30,320 nt of DNA from JAGTVB01 sp964624765 (GTDB taxonomy: Bacteria > Pseudomonadota > Gammaproteobacteria > HK1), in NCBI GenBank assembly GCA_964624765.1, contig CAZUZO010000028.1, positions 1 to 30,320 on the forward strand, read 5' to 3'. Position numbers and translations under genes: made by a program. The notes under the pieces were generated by a model. It saw nothing but the letters and a program-made list of their open reading frames with translations, searched no databases and was not told where the DNA came from. Shown here in pieces: positions 8,386 to 17,018 of this stretch. Position 1 is the first letter of the stretch. Each line of letters opens with the position of its first letter.

Positions 8386-8877
8386 TCAGTCACCGCCGGG
8401 TGGCCGGTCGAGCCACGACTCGGCGGCCCTTATCAAGGGCGCCAGATCGGTACCGGACGAGCCTTCAGGAGAGGAAGGCGCGTAGGGCCATTCCAACAAG
8501 CACCGTCCGGCCCGACGCCAAGGGAAGCCATGGGGGTCGTGAGCCTCCAGCCAGGCCAACCAGGCCTCACCTACCAACCCTGCGCAAACCCGTCGACCCC
8601 GATACGCCATAGCGATGCACCGTAACCATTCGCCCAACTCACCGGCAGCCTCATGGGCGGAGATGTCTTCCAGCCGGGCCTGCAGCTGGTGAAGACCGAG
8701 GGCGGCTTCTTGACGCCAGCGCCCTCGTGCTCGCCGCCGCCGCTGGGACCAGACAAAAACTGCCACGCTGGCCAGCAGTAACCCGGCGATGAGGAGCCAA
8801 CCGATGATCGTGGGCGGCCACCAAGGTGCAGGATCCAACCCACGGATGTCCCGTAGCTCCGCCCAGTCAAGGTTCAT
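8386..8877 (-). CDS. DUF4381 domain protein
   Basis: This 163-residue protein begins with LRDIRGLDPAPWWPPTIIGW, the characteristic DUF4381 start, and continues into a transmembrane helix at about 22-43 followed by a basic stop-transfer run (RRRRAR). The rest is a cytoplasmic helical domain (LGEWLRCIAMAYRGRRVCAGL; WLAWLEAHDPHGF). It is found almost exclusively between DUF58 and VWA genes in MoxR/Bat operons and is presumed to be a membrane subunit of that assembly. Its ATG overlaps the DUF58 stop by 4 nt. The function is unknown beyond this association. Confidence 0.82.
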   Translation of the reverse strand: MNLDWAELRDIRGLDPAPWWPPTIIGWLLIAGLLLASVAVFVWSQRRRRARGRWRQEAALGLHQLQARLEDISAHEAAGELGEWLRCIAMAYRGRRVCAGLVGEAWLAWLEAHDPHGFPWRRAGRCLLEWPYAPSSPEGSSGTDLAPLIRAAESWLDRPPGGD

Positions 8878-9797
8878 CGACGGCCACGTTGCTGCCGCCA
8901 GCGTCGACGCAGCCCTGCCGCCAAGGCTTGGTGGATTTCATCATGGGTCCAGACCGGGATCAGGGACAGGCCGAGCCGCGTCACGAGCTGCTCCAAAGCC
9001 GATCGATTCCGTTCCCAACTCTGTCGATAGCGTTCTCGTCCTTCCGCGCTCGCGGTGTCGACCCACACTCGGCGTCCCGCGGCATCGGCAAACACGACGG
9101 ATCCGAGATCCGGGATCATTCGATCCGCCACATCGCTCACCGCTACCAATACCACCTCGCGGCGCTGCCGCAATCGCCCCAGCGGCACCTCCAGAGTTTT
9201 CGCATCCCCGTCAAAATCGGCGATCACGAATACGACAGCGCCGGTCGGCGTCAGGCGGTCGAGCCATGCCAACGCCTCGCTGAGCGGTTCCCTTGCCGGC
9301 ACACCGGCGGCGGCAGTTTGGGTCAAGGCATTTAGCAGGCGCCACAGCGCACGGCGACCTCGAGTCGGTCTGAAGAACTGGAATTGACCGCGCGCCTCGC
9401 CAAAAATGAGTGCGCCGACGCGGTCCTGGCTCAACGAGGCGGCCCAGCCGAGTAGGGCTGCCGCGCGCACCGCCTGGACCAACTTCAGCGTACCCCGGGT
9501 ACCGAAGTGCATGGGCGCCGAGGCATCTACACACAACACCACCGCGCGCTCGCGTTCCTCGGCGAACAACTTCAGGTGGGGCATCCCGGTGCGGGCTGTG
9601 ACCCGCCAATCCATGTGGCGGATCTCATCCCCCTCCTGGTAGCAGCGGGTCTCTTCGAATTCCATGCCGCGCCCGCGGAACACGGAGGCGTACAGACCGC
9701 TCATGACCGACGCCACCTGGTGACGGGTGGCTAAGCCCAGCGCATGAGCCGGGTGGCGCAGCTCCAGCAGCTCATCCAAGTGCACTTCAACGGTCAT
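8874..9797 (-). CDS. DUF58 domain protein
   Basis: This 307-residue soluble protein carries the DUF58 hallmark EGDEIRHMDWRVTARTG (about 55-71), then LKLFAEERERAVVLCVDAS, the VWA-like strand with an Asp-rich site. In the second half is GAVVFVIADFDGD. DUF58 proteins are constant partners of MoxR ATPases and are thought to be their VWA-like client or adaptor. The start ATG at 9797 lies 6 nt after the moxR stop, and the stop overlaps the DUF4381 start by 4 nt, so it is tightly embedded in the operon. No signal peptide or membrane segment is seen. Confidence 0.87.
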   Translation of the reverse strand: MTVEVHLDELLELRHPAHALGLATRHQVASVMSGLYASVFRGRGMEFEETRCYQEGDEIRHMDWRVTARTGMPHLKLFAEERERAVVLCVDASAPMHFGTRGTLKLVQAVRAAALLGWAASLSQDRVGALIFGEARGQFQFFRPTRGRRALWRLLNALTQTAAAGVPAREPLSEALAWLDRLTPTGAVVFVIADFDGDAKTLEVPLGRLRQRREVVLVAVSDVADRMIPDLGSVVFADAAGRRVWVDTASAEGRERYRQSWERNRSALEQLVTRLGLSLIPVWTHDEIHQALAAGLRRRWRQQRGRR

Positions 9798-9803
9798 GGA
9801 CCA

Positions 9804-10790
9804 TCACGGGACGGCCACGACGTCCAACAAGCGCCGAACGATATCATCTGAGGTCATCCCTTCGGCCTCCGCCTCGAAGGTCAATAACAGGCGATGGCGC
9901 AGCACCTCCGGTGCCATGCGTTGCACGTGTTCCGGGGCTACGTAGTCCTTCCCCTGCAGCCAGGCCAACGCGCGGGCACAGCGGGCCAGGGCGATACTGG
10001 CCCGGGGCGAAGCGCCGTAGCGAAGGCAACGGCCAAGCTCATCATCATAGGCCGTCGGTTCTCGGCTCGCGAGCACCAGATCGACGATGTAGCGCAGCAC
10101 CCGCCGGTCCAGATAGATTTCGGCCACCGCGTGCTGGGCGGCGAACAGCTCCGCTTGCGACAGGATCCCGTTGGATAGCGCCGAAGGCGTGCGTCGACGT
10201 TCGCCATCGAGATCCAGAATAGCGAGCTCCTCGTCGCGGCTGGGATAACCCACCCAGACGTGCAGTAGAAACCGATCGAGCTGAGCTTCTGGCAGCTGAT
10301 AGGTCCCTTCCTGCTCGATGGGGTTTTGCGTGGCCAGGACCATGAATAGCCGTGGCAGCGCATAGGTGCGATGACCTACAGTGATCTGCCGTTCACCCAT
10401 CGCCTCGAGCAAGGCGGACTGGACCTTAGCCGGCGCCCGATTCACCTCATCGGCCAACAAGATGTTGTGGAACAGCGGACCGGGGCGGAACACGAATTCG
10501 CCCTTCTCCTGCCGGTAGATGTCGGTACCGATCAAATCGGAAGGCAGCAGATCGGGAGTGAACTGAATGCGTTGGAAATCCCCTTCCAGCGCCTCGCCCA
10601 AGGATTTCACCGCGGTTGTCTTGGCCAGCCCCGGAACCCCCTCTATCAGCATATGGCCTTCGCTGAGCAAGCAGACCAACATACTGTCGATGAGAGCGCG
10701 CTGGCCGATGATACGGGAGTAGAGATGTGCGCGAACCGGTTCGAAGAGTGCTGGGCCGACCCCCCTCTCCGGAGGCTTACCAGGATGAAT
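9804..10790 (-). CDS. MoxR-family AAA+ ATPase (start uncertain)
   Basis: The protein shows Walker A GVPGLAKT, the MoxR strand FNNILLADEVNRAPAK-like block (HNILLADEVNRAPAK), sensor 1 ATQNPIEQEGTYQLPEAQLDRF, and the C-terminal lid ending in ALAWLQGKDYVAPEHVQ. The first ATG in frame is at 10682, but it falls inside conserved sequence: upstream codons encode FEPVRAHLYSRIIGQRALIDS, including the IGQ element normal for MoxR N-termini. Between 10682 and the in-frame stop at 10794-10796 there is no ATG, GTG or TTG. The ATT codon at 10788-10790 is preceded by GAGG with 9 nt spacing, and I used it as the start (328 residues). The alternative is a frameshift in the six-C run at 10760-10765, joining a TTG-started upstream frame (10831). 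It is the first gene of the MoxR/Bat operon and supplies the ATPase. Confidence 0.82.
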   Translation of the reverse strand: MHPGKPPERGVGPALFEPVRAHLYSRIIGQRALIDSMLVCLLSEGHMLIEGVPGLAKTTAVKSLGEALEGDFQRIQFTPDLLPSDLIGTDIYRQEKGEFVFRPGPLFHNILLADEVNRAPAKVQSALLEAMGERQITVGHRTYALPRLFMVLATQNPIEQEGTYQLPEAQLDRFLLHVWVGYPSRDEELAILDLDGERRRTPSALSNGILSQAELFAAQHAVAEIYLDRRVLRYIVDLVLASREPTAYDDELGRCLRYGASPRASIALARCARALAWLQGKDYVAPEHVQRMAPEVLRHRLLLTFEAEAEGMTSDDIVRRLLDVVAVP

Positions 10791-10982
10791 CGCTCAGTTC
10801 CTCGGTGGCGTATAACGGCAGATTGAGTCAACTACAACGTGTTATGGTCGAATGAACTGAGGCCTCGCGTCAAGTCTGGAACTTCGGTATATTGCCCACT
10901 TCCATGCCCCATCGAGGTGCCAAGTAACCTATCCCGCCGCCCCGCCTCCGGGGTTATGAAAAAATCGTCGCCTAACGCCATT

Positions 10983-11014
10983 CAGGCAAGCGCAGCAGTT
11001 GTTAAAACAGCTTC
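10983..11014 (-). repeat. Decayed end of the 217-bp MITE family
   Basis: The sequence caggcaagcgcag followed by gttaaaacagcttc reproduces, with few changes, the terminal 30 or so bases of the two full elements (in reverse orientation relative to their left end). It is followed by TCA, again a TNA trinucleotide. Weaker similarity continues a further 15-20 bases to the left (aacgc), then fades. No second end was found nearby. It lies about 50 bp upstream of the aceE start. Confidence 0.6.
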
Positions 11015-11063
11015 TCAGCGACCACCCGGCTTAAACCTAGATGACCACGTTGTGAGGAGTCCC

Positions 11064-13739
11064 ATGGCTGCCAAACTCGATTTTATTGACATCGACCAGG
11101 TCGAGACACGGGAATGGCTCGATGCGCTGGCCTCGATCATCGAACGTGACGGCATCGAGCGGGCACATTACTTATTGGAGCAGCTCATCGACCAAGCCCG
11201 CCGATCCGGCGTCCATTTTCCCTACTCAGCCAATACCGCCTATATCAACACCATTCCACCCTCGCGGGAGGCACACACTCCCGGTGATCCGGCCATCGAG
11301 TGGCGTATCCGCAGTCTGATTCGCTGGAACGCACTGGCGATGGTAGTCCAGGCCAACCGCACCAGCTCGGAGCTTGGCGGACACATCGCTAGCTTCGCTT
11401 CCTCGGCAACCCTCTACGATGTGGGATTTAACCATTTTTTTCATGCCCCCAATACCCACCACGGGGGCGACCTCGTCTATATTCAAGGTCACTCCGCCCC
11501 TGGAATCTACGCCCGCGCTTTTCTCGAGGGACGTCTCAGCGAAGCACAGCTGAAGAAATTCCGCCAAGAAACTGAGGGTGATGGACTATCGTCTTATCCG
11601 CACCCTTGGTTGATGCCTGAGTTCTGGCAATTCCCCACGGTGTCCATGGGGCTTGGGCCGATCATGGCCATCTATCAGGCGCGCTTCATGAAATACTTAC
11701 ACAATCGCGGGATTCTCGACACCGAGGGCCGTAAGGTCTGGGCATTCATGGGCGATGGTGAAATGGACGAGCCCGAGTCCCTCGGGGCCGTTTCGCTCGC
11801 AGCCCGAGAGGAACTGGACAACCTGATTTTCGTGATCAACTGCAATCTCCAGCGCTTGGATGGACCCGTGCGCGGTAATGGTCGGATCATCCAAGAACTC
11901 GAATCCGATTTCCGTGGCGCTGGCTGGAACGTCATCAAAGTCATCTGGGGCTCGTATTGGGATCCGCTTTTCCTGCGCGACACCAAGGGCTTGCTGCTGC
12001 GCGCCATGGAAGAAACCGTTGACGGCGAATTTCAGAACTACAAGGCCAAGGGCGGCGCCTATACGCGAGAGCACTTCTTTGGCAAGTACCCTGAGCTCAA
12101 ACAGCTGGTGTCAAACCTCACCGACGAGGACATTTGGCGTCTGAACCGAGGCGGTCACGACCCGCACAAGGTGTATGCGGCCTATGCGGCGGCCGTGGCG
12201 CACCAGGGCCAACCCACGGTCATCCTGGCCAAGACCGTCAAAGGCTACGGTATGGGGGAAGCCGGCGAAGGGCAGAACATCACCCACCAACAGAAGAAAA
12301 TGGGAGAGGAAGCCCTAAAGGCGTTCCGGGATCGGTTCCAGATACCTATCCCCGACGAGGCGATCGGTGCCGCACCGCTTTATCGGCCGCCCGATGACAG
12401 TCCGGAGATGAAATACCTGCAGGAACGGCGCACAGCACTGGGGGGCTACCTGCCCGCCCGCCGCGTAACCACCAAGCCGCTCCAGATACCGCCGCTAGAA
12501 GCCTTCGGCCCGCAGCTCAAGGACACCGGCGAACGGGAAATATCCACCACCATGGCTTTCGTGAGACTGCTCACCGCGCTGATCCGTGATAAGCAAATCG
12601 GTCGCCACGTGGTTCCCATCGTCGCCGATGAAGCACGCACCTTCGGCATGGAAGGCATGTTCCGCCAGCTTGGGATTTACTCCTCCAAAGGGCAGCTCTA
12701 TGAACCGGAGGATGCCGATCAATTGATGGTCTACCGCGAGGCAACGAGTGGCCAGATATTAGAAGAAGGGATCACCGAGGCGGGCTCCACTTGCTCGTTT
12801 ATCGCCGCTGGCACCGCCTACGCGAATCACGGCGTGCACATGATCCCCTTCTATATTTTCTATTCCATGTTTGGCTTTCAACGGGTGGGCGATCTCCTCT
12901 ATGCCGCAGGAGACCATCGAGCACGGGGATTTCTCATCGGCGGCACGGCCGGGCGTACCACCCTGGCAGGAGAGGGCTTACAACATCAGGATGGCCACAG
13001 CCACCTCCTGGCCGCGACCCATCCCCGCTGCGTGGCCTATGATCCCACGTTCTCCTATGAGCTTGCGGTGATCGTTCAGGATGGGCTAAGGCGCATGTAT
13101 GAGGCCCAGGAGTCGGTGTATTACTACATCACCGTAATGAACGAGAACTACTCCCATCCGGCGATGCCGGCGGGGGTCGAGACCGGCATCGTAAAAGGCA
13201 TGTATCGGGTGCGCGAGGGGGCACCCCCTAGCAAGCGCAGGAAACTCAGGGTTCAGCTGCTGGGTAGCGGGACTTTATTACGTGAAGTCCTGGCCGCCGC
13301 CGAGCTCCTGGAGACCGACTACCCGATCGGCGCAGACGTTTGGAGCGTGACCAGCTTTAACGAGCTGCGGCGCGAGGGAATCGAGGTCGAGCGCTGGAAC
13401 CTGCTTCATCCCGAGCAACCAGCACGACAAAGTTACGTCGAAAGGTGTCTCAGGGAGTACAAGGGACCCATCGTGGCGGCGACCGACTATATGCGCTTGT
13501 TTGCCGATCAGATCAGGCCCTTCGTGCCCGGTCGCTATGTGGTCCTCGGTACCGACGGCTTTGGACGCTCGGATACCCGAACTCGGCTTCGCAAGTTCTT
13601 CGAGGTCAATCGATACTATGTTGCGGTGGCAGCCCTCAAGGCCCTAGCCGATGAAGGAGAGCTTGAGGCCACAACGGTCGCCGAGGCGATTCGCCGCTAC
13701 GGCATCGATCCGGAAAAACCGAATCCAGCCACCGTTTGA
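11064..13739 (+). CDS. aceE: Pyruvate dehydrogenase E1 component, homodimeric type
   Basis: This 891-residue enzyme decarboxylates pyruvate with thiamine diphosphate and passes the acetyl group to lipoylated E2. Diagnostic blocks are the N-terminal VETREWLDALASIIERDG, the ThDP motif GDGEMDEPES (about 229-238) completed by NLIFVINCNLQRLDGPVRGN, and the C-terminal region VLGTDGFGRSDTR. Its length is close to that of E. coli AceE (887). I chose ATG 11064 because GAGGAG lies 5-6 nt upstream and the sequence from MAAKLDF onward matches the family. The frame is open further upstream to 10839, but that stretch contains a MITE remnant and no family sequence. aceF follows after 31 nt, forming an aceEF operon; moxR is divergent. 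No PdhR-type operator was recognised. Confidence 0.96.
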   Translation: MAAKLDFIDIDQVETREWLDALASIIERDGIERAHYLLEQLIDQARRSGVHFPYSANTAYINTIPPSREAHTPGDPAIEWRIRSLIRWNALAMVVQANRTSSELGGHIASFASSATLYDVGFNHFFHAPNTHHGGDLVYIQGHSAPGIYARAFLEGRLSEAQLKKFRQETEGDGLSSYPHPWLMPEFWQFPTVSMGLGPIMAIYQARFMKYLHNRGILDTEGRKVWAFMGDGEMDEPESLGAVSLAAREELDNLIFVINCNLQRLDGPVRGNGRIIQELESDFRGAGWNVIKVIWGSYWDPLFLRDTKGLLLRAMEETVDGEFQNYKAKGGAYTREHFFGKYPELKQLVSNLTDEDIWRLNRGGHDPHKVYAAYAAAVAHQGQPTVILAKTVKGYGMGEAGEGQNITHQQKKMGEEALKAFRDRFQIPIPDEAIGAAPLYRPPDDSPEMKYLQERRTALGGYLPARRVTTKPLQIPPLEAFGPQLKDTGEREISTTMAFVRLLTALIRDKQIGRHVVPIVADEARTFGMEGMFRQLGIYSSKGQLYEPEDADQLMVYREATSGQILEEGITEAGSTCSFIAAGTAYANHGVHMIPFYIFYSMFGFQRVGDLLYAAGDHRARGFLIGGTAGRTTLAGEGLQHQDGHSHLLAATHPRCVAYDPTFSYELAVIVQDGLRRMYEAQESVYYYITVMNENYSHPAMPAGVETGIVKGMYRVREGAPPSKRRKLRVQLLGSGTLLREVLAAAELLETDYPIGADVWSVTSFNELRREGIEVERWNLLHPEQPARQSYVERCLREYKGPIVAATDYMRLFADQIRPFVPGRYVVLGTDGFGRSDTRTRLRKFFEVNRYYVAVAALKALADEGELEATTVAEAIRRYGIDPEKPNPATV

Positions 13740-13770
13740 CAGGCGCGACTAACCACAAGGAGAGGGGCCC

Positions 13771-15165
13771 GTGGCCAACATCATAGACGTCCGAGTGCCA
13801 GACGTCGGTGACTTCACGGACGTTGACGTCATCGAGGTGCTCGTGCAAGCGGGCGATCGGGTCAATGTCGATGATCCTCTGATCACCCTCGAGAGCGATA
13901 AGGCAAGCATGGATGTGCCATCGCCCCACGCCGGGCAGGTGAAAGCAGTGCAGGTCAATCCTGGTAGCAAGGTTGCCCAGGGAACCCTTATCCTCACCCT
14001 GGAAGTCGACGAGCCCGCCGCGGAGCCGGCCGGTGCCGCGGCCCGCGAACCGGCGCCACCACAGGAAGGCCAGGTGCAGGAGCGAGAGCCGCCGCACGAG
14101 CCCACCTCGGCCGCAGCCGACGCCGGTGTTGAAGTCACGGCGACGATCCCCGAGGACCGCGGCGCAGCCACCAGCAGCGAGGCGGTTGCCCTCCCGCCCA
14201 CGCCCAGGCCCCGTGAGGCACCGACCGCCGGCCTCATCGACGAGGGGCAGGCGATGGCACCAAGACCCCATGCCAGCCCGTCGATTCGCCGCTTCGCCCG
14301 AGAGCTGGGGGTGGATCTGACGCGCGTCATCGGCACCGGACGCAAGGGGCGCATCCTGCGCGAGGATGTGCAGCGGTTCGTCAAGGAGTCGTTAACCGCA
14401 TCGGCAGCACCAGCGGCCGCTCCAGGTTTTGCCCTGCCGCCGATGCCAGTGATCGACTTCTCCCAATTCGGCACCATCGAGGTAAGGCCTGTGAGCCGCA
14501 TCAAGCGGCTCACAGGCGCCAACGTCCACCGCTCCTGGCTGCACGTCCCCCATGTCACGCAGCACGACGAGGCCGACATCTCCGAACTCGAGGCCTTTCG
14601 CAAGAGTCTACGAGCAGAGGCCGAAGCCCGCGGCACGCGCCTCACACTGTTGGCGTTCTTGCTCAAGGCGACCGTCGCCAGTCTGCGAGCCCATCCCACC
14701 TTCAACGCATCCCTCGATGCGAGCCGCGAGAATCTTATTCTCAAGCAGTATTACCATATCGGGGTCGCCGTCGATACCACGGAGGGTCTGGTGGTCCCTG
14801 TCGTGCGAGACGTGGACAAGAAAAGCATTTTCGAGCTGGCCGGAGAACTCATGGAGATCAGCGGGCGGGCACGGGAACGTAAGCTCGCCCCGGCTGACTT
14901 GCAGGGAGGCACCTTCACCCTATCCAGCCTCGGCGGCATTGCCGGAACGGCCTTTACGCCCATCGTCAATGCCCCCGAGGTCGCCATCCTGGGCATCTCC
15001 CGGGCCCAGATGAAACCCATCTACCAGGACGGCCAGTTCGTGCCGAGACTGATGCTGCCGTTGTCGCTTTCCTATGACCACCGCGTCATCGACGGCGCCG
15101 GCGCGGCACGGTTTACCCATCACCTGAGTGCCCTGCTGACCGATATTCGCCGTTTGCTGCTCTAG
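13771..15165 (+). CDS. aceF: Dihydrolipoamide acetyltransferase (PDH E2)
   Basis: This 464-residue E2 has one N-terminal lipoyl domain with the modified lysine in ESDKAS (Lys44). An Ala/Pro/Glu-rich linker follows (about 82-165), then a peripheral-subunit-binding domain (SPSIRRFARELGVDL to GRILREDVQRF, about 169-203), a second linker, and the acetyltransferase core ending in SYDHRVIDGAGA, where His437 and Asp441 form the active site. Many gammaproteobacterial E2s have two or three lipoyl domains; this one has a single one. The GTG start at 13771 has AAGGAGAGG upstream. A perfect 13-bp hairpin lies within the coding sequence at 14487-14517. No lpd (E3) gene follows, since the next gene converges and overlaps by 4 nt at the stop. 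E3 must be encoded elsewhere. Confidence 0.95.
   Translation: MANIIDVRVPDVGDFTDVDVIEVLVQAGDRVNVDDPLITLESDKASMDVPSPHAGQVKAVQVNPGSKVAQGTLILTLEVDEPAAEPAGAAAREPAPPQEGQVQEREPPHEPTSAAADAGVEVTATIPEDRGAATSSEAVALPPTPRPREAPTAGLIDEGQAMAPRPHASPSIRRFARELGVDLTRVIGTGRKGRILREDVQRFVKESLTASAAPAAAPGFALPPMPVIDFSQFGTIEVRPVSRIKRLTGANVHRSWLHVPHVTQHDEADISELEAFRKSLRAEAEARGTRLTLLAFLLKATVASLRAHPTFNASLDASRENLILKQYYHIGVAVDTTEGLVVPVVRDVDKKSIFELAGELMEISGRARERKLAPADLQGGTFTLSSLGGIAGTAFTPIVNAPEVAILGISRAQMKPIYQDGQFVPRLMLPLSLSYDHRVIDGAGAARFTHHLSALLTDIRRLLL
14487..14517 (+). other. Perfect 13-bp hairpin inside aceF
   Basis: GCCTGTGAGCCGC (14487-14499) and GCGGCTCACAGGC (14505-14517) are exact inverted repeats separated by ATCAA. 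The structure encodes PVSRIKRLTG just upstream of the catalytic core of E2. No T-run follows, so it is not an intrinsic terminator by itself. Confidence 0.8.
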
Positions 15166-16715
15166 CCCAATCCGTTGTCCAACCGGGGCTGCTGCGAGCC
15201 TCGGCGTGACTCGGGTCGCGAGTCGGGCTGTAGCCGCTCGCTCAACGCCACGCCCACCCCGTGGGACTGGACCCATTGCAACGCACCCTCCAGATCATCG
15301 AAGGCCCCATCTAACTGCGCAGCGTAGGCCGCCCTGAGGACCGCACCCATGGCGGGACCCGGTGCCATGCCGCCATCCAGGAGATGGCGTCCCTTGAGTA
15401 GCGGCGCGGGAGCGGCTCGCGCCACCCGCAGTGCCGCCGCCTTTCGCTGCAAGGCCCGAATCGATTCCGGGATAATGGCCGGCCCCGGTTGGCGCCCCAG
15501 GTGGTCGGCGCACATCACCAGCGTCAGCGACTCGATCGTTTCCGGCACTAGGCGCTGAGCTAGGCGCCTCACCATCCGATCCGTTGGCCCCTGGAGATGC
15601 GCCAGATGGTTTTTCACCAACGGCTTCACGCGCTGGACGATCGCCTTCGGGGCATGGATACGGCGCAGGAAATCCTCCGCCCGCTGGGCGCCGACCCGGT
15701 CATGACCCGGCGATACGATCCGCAACCGCCCACCCTTTTGCACCGTTTGCGTGGTGGCCGGCTTACCAAAATCATGGGCCAAGATGGCCAACAGATAGAC
15801 CGCCCGCCCCTGGTCTGCTGCCGCTTGCCAGCCGGGTAACCTTACCATGGCATCGCAGCACTGACAGGTATGACGAAACACGTCCCCTTCCGGATGCCAC
15901 TCGGGATCCTGGGGTGTGGCTTTCAAGGCTTGAATTTCCGGATAATGCCAAGACCATGTTGTGGCATCGAGAAACCGCAGCCCAGCCGAAGGCATGGCGC
16001 TCTGGGTGGCCCATTTCCGCCACTCCTCCCAGATCCTTTCCGCCGCAATCTGGCCGTAGGCTGTCGTCATCTGGCGACACAGCCCGATGGTCTCCGGCGC
16101 GGGCGCGAGGTTAAAGCGCGAGGCCAGCTGCATGCCTCGCAACACCCGCAAGGGGTCTTCCACGAAGGCGTCACTGGTATGGCGAAGCACCGAGCGCTTG
16201 AGGTCCTGAAGGCCACCGACGAAATCCAGCAACCGCTGCTGCCGCGGGTCATACAGCAAAGCGTTCAGGGTGAAATCCCGGCGTGCGGCAGCCTCGGCTA
16301 ACGACAAGTGCGGATCGTAGACAGCCTCACCGCTCCCTCGCCTGCTTGCGCCGAAAGCACGTCGCGGAAGACTGAAATCCACGTTCACACCCTCTGCAAG
16401 GCGCAGCTTAACGGTGCCGAAACAGCGCCCTACCCACCGGGCGCTCCCCCAACGGGACAGCGCCCGCAGCAGCTCCGGATAGTCGATCTGGAAGACTTCG
16501 ATATCGTAATCCGTGACCGGCCGACCCAGCAGCCAATCGCGCACACAACCGCCGACGATATAAGCCTGCCTAAGCTCTGGGGTTTCTCGCAGCATGGCCG
16601 CCACCACCCCAGGCAGAGGAAGTGTCGGTGCTATCGTCATACCGCCAGCAGCACCGACCTCACGTGCCGGGTCGCTCGTCTTTTCTGCGCGCGAGCCGAC
16701 ACGCCCATCTGGCAT
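15162..16715 (-). CDS. CCA-adding enzyme/poly(A) polymerase family nucleotidyltransferase with HD domain
   Basis: This protein belongs to the class II tRNA nucleotidyltransferase family (adds CCA or AMP to RNA 3' ends). Numbered from ATG 16715 it shows GGCVRDWLLG (55-64), the catalytic DYD pair (69-71), ARRDFTLNAL (144-153), EDPLRVLR (186-193), then an HD phosphohydrolase-type domain with HPEGDVFRHT (274-283) and LAHDFGK (312-318). It is 517 residues long from this ATG; ATG 16640 (MTIAPTLPLPG) is a likely alternative start giving 492 residues, because the first 25 residues look like spacer. Neither start has a strong ribosome binding site. It is longer than E. coli Cca (412), with the extra length at the C-terminus. 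Whether it makes CCA or is an A-adding or poly(A) enzyme cannot be told from motifs alone. Its stop overlaps the convergent aceF stop by 4 nt. Confidence 0.85.
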   Translation of the reverse strand: MPDGRVGSRAEKTSDPAREVGAAGGMTIAPTLPLPGVVAAMLRETPELRQAYIVGGCVRDWLLGRPVTDYDIEVFQIDYPELLRALSRWGSARWVGRCFGTVKLRLAEGVNVDFSLPRRAFGASRRGSGEAVYDPHLSLAEAAARRDFTLNALLYDPRQQRLLDFVGGLQDLKRSVLRHTSDAFVEDPLRVLRGMQLASRFNLAPAPETIGLCRQMTTAYGQIAAERIWEEWRKWATQSAMPSAGLRFLDATTWSWHYPEIQALKATPQDPEWHPEGDVFRHTCQCCDAMVRLPGWQAAADQGRAVYLLAILAHDFGKPATTQTVQKGGRLRIVSPGHDRVGAQRAEDFLRRIHAPKAIVQRVKPLVKNHLAHLQGPTDRMVRRLAQRLVPETIESLTLVMCADHLGRQPGPAIIPESIRALQRKAAALRVARAAPAPLLKGRHLLDGGMAPGPAMGAVLRAAYAAQLDGAFDDLEGALQWVQSHGVGVALSERLQPDSRPESRRGSQQPRLDNGLG

Positions 16716-16736
16716 ACTGGATAACGTCTTCCCTTA

Positions 16737-16953
16737 GAAGCTGTTTTAAGAATTACTGCGCTTGCCTGAGCTGCGTTGCGCGGCAGCTCGAAATGCTCAT
16801 GTACTCCTTTGTACACTCCGCGTTACTCGCCCCATCCCTGAGGCTCGCTCCCTCGGAGCCAGCCTGCGGCTGTTCAAAATCGTTCCGGACGATTTTGTCT
16901 CGCTGCCGTGCGCCTTGCTCTGGCGGCGCTCGTGACATTCTTAAAACAGCTTC
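16737..16953 (+). mobile_element. 217-bp MITE-like element, copy 1
   Basis: The element runs from GAAGCTGTTTTAAGAAT to ATTCTTAAAACAGCTTC (perfect 17-bp terminal inverted repeats) and is flanked by TTA on both sides (16734-16736 and 16954-16956), a 3-bp duplication. The interior contains a 9-bp hairpin CAAAATCGT/ACGATTTTG with a 5-nt loop, and no ORF of credible length. The second copy at 25902-26118 has exactly the same length and is identical at most positions by eye. TNA 3-bp duplications are typical of some IS5-family groups (for example IS1031), which suggests which transposase might have moved it. This is inference, as no transposase gene is in the window. The element fills most of the gene-free stretch 16716-17018. 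Confidence 0.8.
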
Positions 16954-17018
16954 TTAGCGAGCGCAGTTGAGGCCATACAGGTTCATAGACCGCAAGCCTC
17001 GATGCCCGTTCGTTGCCC

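Noticed and set aside
10839..11063. Upstream extension of aceE by 75 codons
   Set aside because: It contains a MITE remnant and no AceE sequence; the strong ribosome binding site and family start are at 11064.
13749..14744. 331-codon minus-strand frame opposite aceF
   Set aside because: Antisense to the well-defined lipoyl and linker regions of aceF; composition is Ser/Arg/Ala-rich, as expected for a shadow frame.
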